From assembly GCF_003987395.1 (NCBI RefSeq), contig NZ_PIPT01000004.1:186001-250000 (forward strand): DNA of 64,000 nucleotides, read 5' to 3'. Of this stretch, positions 55,512 to 62,661 are shown one piece after another. A program made the translations under genes and the position numbers. Below the pieces are notes generated by a model that saw only the letters and a list, made by a program, of their open reading frames with translations, searched no databases and was not told where the DNA came from. The DNA is from Pseudidiomarina aquimaris (GTDB lineage Bacteria; Pseudomonadota; Gammaproteobacteria; Enterobacterales; Alteromonadaceae). How positions within the stretch are numbered: position 1 is the stretch's first letter; each line of letters starts with the position of its first letter.

Positions 55512-57659
55512 TTAGAACGCATAGGTTAAGTTGGCTGAGAAATTACGCTCGGCGCCGTAATAACCTTGCGCCCATAGCAGGCTATTTAGGTATTTTTCGT
55601 CGGTGACGTTATTGGCATTCACACTCACCACCACGGCGTCGGTCAACTGATAGCTCGCCATCAAGTTGAGTCGGCCATAAGCGTCTTGCGTGGTTACGAT
55701 GGTTTCACCCGCGTTGGCATAAACGTCACTCACCGTGCCCTGCACGCGTGAAATTTTGTCTTGCCAAATGTAGGTTGCGCCGAGTTTCAGCTTGTCCAAG
55801 CTGGCCGGACGGTAAGTCAAAGAGCTACGGAATAGGTTTTCTGGGGTGTAGTCTTCAACCAGCTGATCGCCTTCAATATCGAAAGAGGTAAGGGCCACAT
55901 TCCCTTGCAACCCTGGGAGAATTTCGCCTGCCAGCTCAACCTCGAAGCCTCTACTTTCAATACCATCAACGGCACGGTAAACCGGCTCTGGTACGCCCGT
56001 TGCTGGGTTCACTGCATCACCGGCACCGACAGCTAAGTTTTCTTGTTGCACGTTAAAGTACGCCGCTGATAACAACGCGCCACCGTTAAACAAGTCAGCT
56101 TTGAAACCAACTTCGCTATTCTTGCCCGTTAAGGCTGGTAAACGTTCGAAGTTCTCATCGCGCTGATTTTGCGCCATGAAGGTTTCGGTGTAAGAACCAT
56201 ACACAGTGACAGCATCGCTTACGGCATAAGTCACGCCAAAATAGGGGACAAATTCGCTCTCATCACGTGAGTTATCCACACCATAGCCCATACCTTCGGT
56301 TTCAAAGCTGTTGTAACGACCGCCAGCCAAGACGTTGAGGTCGCTGGTTAAGGCAAAACGCCCTTGCAGGTAAACAGCTTTTTGAGTGTTTTCGATATCA
56401 CTGCCGGCTAATCCATCGGTAAACTCTGGGAATGGTGTATTGCCATTCCAGTCTTCGAGCGCTGGCATCACTGGGAAGCCATTGCCGGTATGGAAGTCAT
56501 AAAGACTGGTATCGATGTAATCCAAACGCGCGTAGTTCGCACCGACCACCAACTGGTGCTCTTGCCCCCAGGCATCGAAACTACCACTGACATAGGCGTC
56601 AAAAGTGTCTTGCTTATCATCTAAGTCGTACTCGCTACCGTAACCAATCAGCCCGAGACCTGTTTCCGGATCGAGTCCTGTCGCTGGGTCTGCTAGGTAG
56701 GTATAAAACAGATGGCTATCTTCGTCAGTACGCACACGATTGTAAGCCATGCGTAGATTCCAGCGATCGCTCAATGCAGTTTCGAGGTCGATAAAGCTAC
56801 GGCTTTCTTTGACATTCCACTCTGACCAATCGGCGGCGATGTTGGTGCTGCGGTCAAAGTTAGTTGGCGTACCGTCACCGTAATAGAGGGTTAATGCGCC
56901 CCAGAGGTTACCGTCGGTTTCGCTATTGGTTTCGCTGTGGCCGAAGGTGATCAGTGTGTTGGTGCTCGGCGCATAGTCGGCCACGGCATAGAACACTTGG
57001 CCCTCGTTGCCGTAACGGTCGAGATACGACTCACGATCATCGGCAACCACCACGGCACGTACGCGGAAGGCATCGTTCACCACCGCAGAGTAGTCGGCTT
57101 CGAGACGCTTGGTATTCCAGGAGCCCACAGTGGCGCTCACGTAACCTTGGTTCTCGCTTTTCGGACGCTTCCGCACTAAGTTAACGGTCGCTGACGGGCT
57201 GCCAACCCCGGTCATAATGCCGTTGGCACCATGCACAACTTCAATGCGCTCATACAGCGCCGCATCAACACGGCCGTGAGTATTATCGTTGATAAGTGGC
57301 AAGCCAAGGCCGTCAATTTGAAAGTTATTCACAGCAAAACCACGCGAAGTGTAATAAGTGCGGTCACTTTCCACTTGTTCAACGTTGATGGTCGCAGATG
57401 TCTCAAGCGCGCTGTTGAGATCGTGAAGGGCGAAGTCTTTCAGTTTCTCGGCACTAATAACGGTAACGGTTTGTGGAGTTTCTTTTATGCTGATATCCAG
57501 CTTGCTAGCAGACTCTTGCTCTTTTGCTAGATAACCACTTTGCTGCTCACCTTTAATTTCAAGGCGCTCCATAGCTTCGGTGGTTTGCATTTCAGCGGCG
57601 AAAGCCTGGGGCGCGAGCGCAAGACTTACAGCAACGGCAACACGAGACAGCATTTTCAC
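55512..57659 (-). CDS. TonB-dependent siderophore receptor
   Basis: A 715-residue outer-membrane receptor. It has a signal peptide (about 1-21), a TonB-box region, a plug domain (about 50-165, with ETPQTVTVISAEKLKDFALHDLNSAL and GLPLINDNTHGRVDAALYERIEVVHG) and a 22-stranded barrel ending in SANLTYAF with C-terminal Phe. It belongs to the FhuE/ferric hydroxamate group; the siderophore is unknown. A Fur-box-like palindrome lies upstream, and a PepSY membrane partner follows. Confidence 0.93.
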   Translation of the reverse strand: MKMLSRVAVAVSLALAPQAFAAEMQTTEAMERLEIKGEQQSGYLAKEQESASKLDISIKETPQTVTVISAEKLKDFALHDLNSALETSATINVEQVESDRTYYTSRGFAVNNFQIDGLGLPLINDNTHGRVDAALYERIEVVHGANGIMTGVGSPSATVNLVRKRPKSENQGYVSATVGSWNTKRLEADYSAVVNDAFRVRAVVVADDRESYLDRYGNEGQVFYAVADYAPSTNTLITFGHSETNSETDGNLWGALTLYYGDGTPTNFDRSTNIAADWSEWNVKESRSFIDLETALSDRWNLRMAYNRVRTDEDSHLFYTYLADPATGLDPETGLGLIGYGSEYDLDDKQDTFDAYVSGSFDAWGQEHQLVVGANYARLDYIDTSLYDFHTGNGFPVMPALEDWNGNTPFPEFTDGLAGSDIENTQKAVYLQGRFALTSDLNVLAGGRYNSFETEGMGYGVDNSRDESEFVPYFGVTYAVSDAVTVYGSYTETFMAQNQRDENFERLPALTGKNSEVGFKADLFNGGALLSAAYFNVQQENLAVGAGDAVNPATGVPEPVYRAVDGIESRGFEVELAGEILPGLQGNVALTSFDIEGDQLVEDYTPENLFRSSLTYRPASLDKLKLGATYIWQDKISRVQGTVSDVYANAGETIVTTQDAYGRLNLMASYQLTDAVVVSVNANNVTDEKYLNSLLWAQGYYGAERNFSANLTYAF

Positions 57660-57713
57660 AACAAGATCCTCTTCGGCGAAATTTGAAATAATTGATGCCG
57701 GCGATCTTAATGC

Positions 57714-57733
57714 AAATGCGAATAGTTCGCAAT
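57714..57733. promoter_or_regulatory. Fur-box-like palindrome upstream of the siderophore receptor
   Basis: The 20 bp contain TGCGAA and TTCGCA arms (57717-57722 and 57726-57731) around TAG, and the whole resembles AAATGAGAATnnTTCTCATT-type Fur sites of Gammaproteobacteria. It is 55 bp before the receptor start, where iron-bound Fur would repress it. Confidence 0.55.
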
Positions 57734-57742
57734 ACCGTCAAT

Positions 57743-58957
57743 CTAAAGTTTTGGAATTAGTTTCCTTAGCCGTTCAATATCAGCTTCATCCACGCCGTAG
57801 TGCGCCATGTAGCGCGGCCATTCAGCCACTAGATCTTGAATTTGATGAAAGAGTTGGCGCGCTTTAAAGTCTTGCAAACCGAAACGCGAGGCCTGCGAAA
57901 GTAGGTTTTCTTTTGAGCCTATGCGACCGGCTTCGCCGATACCTAATGCATGTTGGCGTGAGGCACTTATCGGTAACACATCATACGCAGGAGCAAGTCG
58001 CCAGCCTTGTTTTTCTTGCGCTGCTGGCAGTGCGTAAAGCCATGCGTGGTTACGCGCGTGATCATCGGTATTACCAATCAGCACATTGAAAACCATACGC
58101 TTAAAGAGCTCGTGAGCGTCGCTCGCCACAACGCTGTGCTGACGCAATAACTCGGCAAGTTGGCCGTAACTGTACCAGCTTGTTAGGCTGCGCTGATTGA
58201 CCGCTCCCTCGGTCAACAGACTATTCGCACTAACGAAGTGATGGCTGACCTGCTCGTGTTTGCGATCAAAGCGCTGCACAAGTAGTAAATCCTCACCACT
58301 TTTGCTGGTAACGACCTGTGTAGATGCAACTTGCAGGTCATCAAGCTCAGCAAGCATGCGCATGGTTGCATGCTCAACTCGTGCGACATTGTAGACGTCA
58401 TCAGGCTTGTTGAATTTAACCAAGTAGTCGTTTTGATTGTGCGTCAATAAGGTTTTCGGCCGTGCCCCACCCATAGATGAGCCGTACATAAAAGCTTGTT
58501 TGACTTCGTCAGAAACCTGCTCGGCAGCAAGAAGGGCATTTTTACCTTGAAGTAAAAATTCGATGTCATTTAATGAGTTCGGTGAACATTTGCTTTTCGT
58601 TTTTTCGCGCGACAAGCTAAAACTAAGCGCACCAACACCCATGCCTGCACCAGCAATCAGAAACTCAAGTTCATTTTGCGGTTGGTTTTGGTGCATTTGT
58701 AGGATGAGTTTTCGCCCCCAAGCATCGGCACCCGCATCGGCCAGTACACCAAAAATACCATGCTGTAAGGTGCATACGTGCACTTGCTCCGTCAGAGGTA
58801 AGTGCAAGGGGTCAAGTGCGAACGCCTCATCCCGTTCTAAGTATGAACGGCCATAAACAAAACGGCCCGTGTTCGTGGCAGCGTCCAAATCGAAGCGCCC
58901 GCAAATTACCGGCTTGTCTTCAAGCCCCTCGATGAACACGTAAGCGCTAGAAGTCAT
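57743..58957 (-). CDS. hipA: HipA family serine/threonine kinase toxin (module 1)
   Basis: A 404-residue toxin kinase. HipA landmarks are GSSMGGARPKTLL (Ser loop and nucleotide loop), YLVKFNKPDDVYNVARVEHATMRML, the active-site NTDDHARNHAW with catalytic Asp, and the metal-binding LAPAYDVLP. HipA kinases phosphorylate targets such as glutamyl-tRNA synthetase to slow translation and induce persistence. I chose the ATG at 58957, overlapping the hipB stop by 11 bp; the frame extends to 59035 but within hipB. It differs from the module at 61345. Confidence 0.92.
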   Translation of the reverse strand: MTSSAYVFIEGLEDKPVICGRFDLDAATNTGRFVYGRSYLERDEAFALDPLHLPLTEQVHVCTLQHGIFGVLADAGADAWGRKLILQMHQNQPQNELEFLIAGAGMGVGALSFSLSREKTKSKCSPNSLNDIEFLLQGKNALLAAEQVSDEVKQAFMYGSSMGGARPKTLLTHNQNDYLVKFNKPDDVYNVARVEHATMRMLAELDDLQVASTQVVTSKSGEDLLLVQRFDRKHEQVSHHFVSANSLLTEGAVNQRSLTSWYSYGQLAELLRQHSVVASDAHELFKRMVFNVLIGNTDDHARNHAWLYALPAAQEKQGWRLAPAYDVLPISASRQHALGIGEAGRIGSKENLLSQASRFGLQDFKARQLFHQIQDLVAEWPRYMAHYGVDEADIERLRKLIPKL

Positions 58958-59240
58958 TATCGAGTCCTCGATCATGTAGCTGCGAGCGTTTACGTTCAGG
59001 AAGGTGTCCAGCCGCGCGTACTTTTTCGTCGGCAAGCTCTATGAATGCATCGAGTTGTCCGAGTACCGCAAGTGCTGTAAACAGGGTTTCAGAATTGACC
59101 GGATGCCCCTGTTCAATGCGAGTTAGAGTACGCTGACTACAGCCAATACGCGCCGCCAGCTCGCGTTGACTCATGCGCTGTGCACGATGACGTTTAACTA
59201 ATTCGCCTAGAAGTTCATGAAGTTCTGCGACTGCTTGCAT
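58947..59240 (-). CDS. hipB: HipB-type XRE antitoxin (module 1)
   Basis: A 97-residue protein with a helix-turn-helix of Cro/CI type (RMSQRELAARIGCSQRTLTRIEQGHPVNSETLFTALAVLG) and a charged C-terminal tail. It precedes and overlaps hipA and should neutralise it and repress the promoter. A long inverted repeat at 59275-59315 is the probable operator. Confidence 0.9.
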   Translation of the reverse strand: MQAVAELHELLGELVKRHRAQRMSQRELAARIGCSQRTLTRIEQGHPVNSETLFTALAVLGQLDAFIELADEKVRAAGHLPERKRSQLHDRGLDNDF

Positions 59241-59274
59241 AGGTGCTACTCTCTATAAATCTGCATTTATTGTA

Positions 59275-59315
59275 GTAAAATATGGCGACTTAGCAATTAA
59301 ATAGCCATATTTTAC
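59275..59315. promoter_or_regulatory. Long inverted repeat, probable operator of HipBA module 1
   Basis: GTAAAATATGGC (59275-59286) and GCCATATTTTAC (59304-59315) are exact 12-bp inverted arms with a 17-bp spacer, 35 bp upstream of the hipB start. Two dimers could bind, one at each arm. The divergent SDR gene begins at 59390, so it may be co-regulated. Confidence 0.65.
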
Positions 59316-59389
59316 ACTTTAAAGAGCACTTGACCTTGTTCTGTAAGCGTGTCGATAATGGGCTAACTCATTCTCACGGCTGACTTTTC

Positions 59390-60184
59390 ATGACAATTAT
59401 TCCCTCAATACTTATTTCAGGTGCAGCGGCTGGGATTGGTAAAGCAACAGCGCTGAAGTTCTTGGCGGAAGGTTGGCGTGTGGGTGCTTACGATATTGAT
59501 CGCGACGGCTTAACGGCGCTCGCGAATAAGTTAGCGGATGACCAACGTATGCGATTGGTTACTGGCGTCTTGGACGTCACCGACAACGATAACTGGCAGC
59601 AAGCCCTGGATGACTTTACATCGCACTCGGGCGGCAGTCTGAATTTACTGTTCAATAACGCCGGTATTTTATGTTCAGGCCCGTTAGCCGATGGCGGTCT
59701 GGAAGCACAACAAAAGCTTGTTGATGTGAATGTTAGGGGCCTGCTCGCCGGTTGTTATCACGCTCTTCCCTATTTGCAGCAGGCCGCCACCAGCGACCAC
59801 GGCGCACGCGTGATCAATATGAGTTCGGCGAGCGCCATCTATGGCCAGCCTGGCTTGGCCGTGTATTCGGCCAGCAAGTTTGCCGTACGCGGCATGACCG
59901 AAGCGTTGGATTTAGAGTGGGCACCGCACGGAGTGAAAGTCATGGACGTGATGCCCTTATTTGTGCGCACTCGAATGGTCACCAATATGAATGCAGGTAG
60001 CATCAAGCGGCTGGGTGTGCGCTTAACGCCGGAAGATATTGCCGCCACGGTGTACCGCATGGCGCACTATCGCGGCACCCGCGTGCATTGGCCTGTCGGC
60101 CTGCAAACCAAGCTCATGATGGGCGCCAGCAAGCTCTCACCGAACTGGCTGACGCGCCTGACCAATCGCTGGATTACGCGTTAG
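59390..60184 (+). CDS. Short-chain dehydrogenase/reductase
   Basis: A 264-residue SDR of the classical type. Cofactor motif GAAAGIGKA (about 11-19), NNAG (about 89), catalytic Ser in NMSSASAIYG and YSASK with Tyr and Lys (about 162-166). It should oxidise or reduce an alcohol/carbonyl with NAD(P); the substrate is unknown. The gene stands alone, divergent from hipBA, and its stop touches the convergent repeat lipoprotein gene with no gap. Confidence 0.9.
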   Translation: MTIIPSILISGAAAGIGKATALKFLAEGWRVGAYDIDRDGLTALANKLADDQRMRLVTGVLDVTDNDNWQQALDDFTSHSGGSLNLLFNNAGILCSGPLADGGLEAQQKLVDVNVRGLLAGCYHALPYLQQAATSDHGARVINMSSASAIYGQPGLAVYSASKFAVRGMTEALDLEWAPHGVKVMDVMPLFVRTRMVTNMNAGSIKRLGVRLTPEDIAATVYRMAHYRGTRVHWPVGLQTKLMMGASKLSPNWLTRLTNRWITR

Positions 60185-60880
60185 TTAGTAATTACCCACG
60201 TTCTTGGTGGAAACACTACCTGAACCATCGTCGATAATATTCAAACCACCAACGTTCTTCACGTTAATGCTGCCCGAACCATCATCGATGGTCACCTTAC
60301 CGGTAACGTCTTTGATGTCCATGCTGCCTGAGCCGTCATCGACCTCTAGGTTGCCGTCGATGTCACGAATATCGATGCTGCCAGAGCCGTCGTCAACGTC
60401 AACATTACCAACAATATTAGCGATCTCGAGACTGCCTGAACCATCTTCAACGTCAACGTTCGCCTTGATGTTACGGATAGTGATCGAGCCTGAACCGTCA
60501 TTCACGTCGAGTGCGAGCGCTTCTGGCATATACACCACTAAGTCGATGCGCGGGCTACCGTCGCCCCAACTGCTTGATGACATCTTAGACACCAAATCTG
60601 CTTCATCGCCGTCTGGTTTCAGCGTCAGTTCAACATCATCGGCATCTTTGTAGTGGATTTCTGCAACCACATCGATAGTGGTGCGGCCTGGCTCGCCATA
60701 GACTTCAAGAAATCCTGCACCCGCTTCAATTTCAAGCTCATTGAGTCCTTCAGTGGCAAGGCTTAATTCACGTTTCTCATAGTTGAGATCATCATCGCCC
60801 CAACCACCGTTACCGTTGGCGTACACCACACAACCGCTCAGCAAACTTGCTGCGGCAACCGCAATTACTGTCATTTTCAT
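60185..60880 (-). CDS. Lipoprotein with six 18-residue repeats (GIN/DUF4097-like beta helix)
   Basis: A 231-residue lipoprotein (lipobox LSGC, Cys17). The first part has EIEAGAGFLEVYGEPGRTTIDVVAE, typical of adhesin-like GIN/DUF4097 domains. Residues 123-230 consist of exactly six 18-residue repeats, each with the core DGSGS, such as NVDVDDGSGSIDIRDIDG. Such regular repeats should stack as a right-handed beta helix with an Asp/Gly/Ser turn on one face, which may bind calcium or a surface. Function is unknown. Confidence 0.78.
   Translation of the reverse strand: MKMTVIAVAAASLLSGCVVYANGNGGWGDDDLNYEKRELSLATEGLNELEIEAGAGFLEVYGEPGRTTIDVVAEIHYKDADDVELTLKPDGDEADLVSKMSSSSWGDGSPRIDLVVYMPEALALDVNDGSGSITIRNIKANVDVEDGSGSLEIANIVGNVDVDDGSGSIDIRDIDGNLEVDDGSGSMDIKDVTGKVTIDDGSGSINVKNVGGLNIIDDGSGSVSTKNVGNY
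60191..60514 (-). repeat. Six tandem 54-bp coding repeats
   Basis: The 324 bp encoding residues 123-230 of the lipoprotein are six head-to-tail units of 54 bp. The proteins differ mainly at the strand residues, while the DGSGS turns are constant. Copy number could vary by recombination. Confidence 0.85.
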
Positions 60881-60964
60881 TGAGTTTGTTCCTTTTTATT
60901 CTCGTGTTGTAAGTGTAGACGAATTCGTTTGCGGCAGGGTTTACATGCGAGGTGAAATTTTTTT

Positions 60965-61082
60965 AATCCTTTTTTGATAGGATTAAATTGATTTATTGAA
61001 CCTATGCACCTATATTCCTACAAAAATAGGATTTATAGAAGAACGCTGCAACTTAAGCAATTATTCCTTTTAACGTAGGATT
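60965..61082. promoter_or_regulatory. Three evenly spaced operators of HipBA module 2
   Basis: Three sites share the pattern A(A/T)TCC-N10-GGATT: 60965-60984, 61014-61033 and 61063-61082. Each starts exactly 49 bp after the previous one; the last lies 3 bp before the antitoxin ATG. This resembles E. coli HipB operators (TATCC-N8-GGATA), with a spacer longer by two. Confidence 0.8.
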
Positions 61083-61085
61083 ATT

Positions 61086-61358
61086 ATGGCTCGTACAATC
61101 ACCGTTCCACAGCCACCTCAGCTAGACGCACCACTTGATATGGAGACGCTGGGCGCCTTCGTACGCTACAAGCGTTCAGCACTCGGTATTACGCTGGAAG
61201 ATGCTGCAGCCCTCTGTGGGCTATCAAAACAAGCCTACAATAATATTGAAAAAGGCGTCGTAACCGTGCGGGCTGAAACCTTGTTTAAAGCCCTTAATGG
61301 GCTTGGCATTGCTCTAACAGTAGCGCCGCAACAGGAAGCTGACGATGAGTGGATCTAA
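61086..61358 (+). CDS. hipB: HipB-type XRE antitoxin (module 2)
   Basis: A 90-residue DNA-binding protein with a Cro/CI helix-turn-helix (LGITLEDAAALCGLSKQAYNNIEKGVVTVRAETLFKALNGLGIAL) at about 31-75. It overlaps the downstream hipA by 14 bp. Three regular operators upstream indicate strong autoregulation. It is not closely similar in sequence to the HipB of module 1. Confidence 0.88.
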   Translation: MARTITVPQPPQLDAPLDMETLGAFVRYKRSALGITLEDAAALCGLSKQAYNNIEKGVVTVRAETLFKALNGLGIALTVAPQQEADDEWI

Positions 61359-62661
61359 AACGGTTCCAGCAATTGCGGTCTTTGCTCGCTCTCACAAAGT
61401 CGGTGATCTCAGGTTTCCGGGGGCGCAACAGTGTCAATTTAGTTACGCTGATGACTGGTGCGAAAAAGGTTTTCCCATTTCACCTCATCTAACCTTTAGC
61501 AAGGCCCAAAAGGGTGAAGTTGAGAGTGCTACCGTAGTGAACTTTTTGCGTAATTTATTCCCAGAAGGCTCAGCATTCGAGAACTTACTCGCCAGCCAGC
61601 ACATTTCGCGCAACAACTTGTACGCTATTCTCTCGGCAATCGGCCACGACACTGCTGGAGCACTTACTTTTGGCGAACCATCGAGAGCGCGTCACGAGCC
61701 TGAACTACGAGAAGTCACAGAAAAGGAACTTGTTGAGCGCTTGCAACAACGTAAGGATATGAGTCTGTGGGACGGAAAGTTTCGACTCTCAGTTGCCGGT
61801 GTGCAGAGTAAGCTTAATCTGTACATAAAAGATAAAAAGCTTTTTTTGGCTGAGGGGGATTACGCCAGCACCCACATTTTAAAATTTGCTCCCAAGGACC
61901 ACCCAACGCTCGTGCAAAACGAGCATTTCTGTATGCAACTTGCGCATGCTGTCGGTCTAGACGTTGCGCAAACGGACCTACTGCCGCTGGGTGACTATAC
62001 CGCTCTACTGGTCGAGCGTTTTGATCGGCGCGCGCTAGCGAAGGGTGTCGCCAAACGCCATATCATTGATGGTTGCCAAGCATTAGATATGCCACCCGAA
62101 TACAAATATGAGCAAAACTTTGGGAGTGGTCGTGATGTGCGTCATATCCGCGACGGTGTCAGCCTTGCAAGGCTTTTTGCTTTCGCTAATAAAACTTCGG
62201 TGCCAGTACTCACGCGACAGAAGTTGCTTGATTGGGTGCTATTCAACCTTATTGTTGGTAATAGTGACGCCCATGGTAAGAACGTTAGCTTTTTCATTGC
62301 AGCGGACGGTTCACTTTCCCTCACGCCATTCTATGACTTGGTGTCAGTGGTGTATGAAGGCGAGTCAGTAGAAAGATTGGACACCGATCTAGCTATGGCC
62401 ATAGGAGATAATTTTTCTGTCAACAGTGTTTCCGCTTTCGATTTATTAAGCTTTGCCGACGAGAACGGCATCAAGTTTGACCTACTCGAGCGGCGTTTGC
62501 TGCGCTTGCTTGATTTGACGGAGAAATACTGTAGATCTGCGACGGATGCGAAGGATGCGTCGGAAGCGACGCAAAAAATAGCCGCACACGTTGTACAACG
62601 CTGCGCGGCCATTTGGGAGCAAGCAGCGCAACTCGAAGAAGTTGCGCGGAGTGCTTTTTAG
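61345..62661 (+). CDS. hipA: HipA family kinase toxin (module 2)
   Basis: A 438-residue toxin kinase of the E. coli HipA type. The N-terminal HipA_N subdomain (about 5-120) with FSYADDWCEKGFPISPHL is followed by the kinase lobe: LSVAGVQSKLNLYI (Ser loop), THILKFAPKDHPTLVQNEHFCMQLA, LLVERFDRR, the catalytic IVGNSDAHGKNVSF and the metal-binding TPFYDLVS. It should phosphorylate a translation-linked target. The C-terminal tail is Ala-rich. Overlap with hipB indicates coupling. Confidence 0.92.
   Translation: MSGSKTVPAIAVFARSHKVGDLRFPGAQQCQFSYADDWCEKGFPISPHLTFSKAQKGEVESATVVNFLRNLFPEGSAFENLLASQHISRNNLYAILSAIGHDTAGALTFGEPSRARHEPELREVTEKELVERLQQRKDMSLWDGKFRLSVAGVQSKLNLYIKDKKLFLAEGDYASTHILKFAPKDHPTLVQNEHFCMQLAHAVGLDVAQTDLLPLGDYTALLVERFDRRALAKGVAKRHIIDGCQALDMPPEYKYEQNFGSGRDVRHIRDGVSLARLFAFANKTSVPVLTRQKLLDWVLFNLIVGNSDAHGKNVSFFIAADGSLSLTPFYDLVSVVYEGESVERLDTDLAMAIGDNFSVNSVSAFDLLSFADENGIKFDLLERRLLRLLDLTEKYCRSATDAKDASEATQKIAAHVVQRCAAIWEQAAQLEEVARSAF

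Noticed and set aside
60204-60653. Long forward-strand open frame opposite the repeat lipoprotein
   Set aside because: It is the antisense shadow of the repeats; reverse-strand frame has a signal peptide, lipobox and ribosome site.
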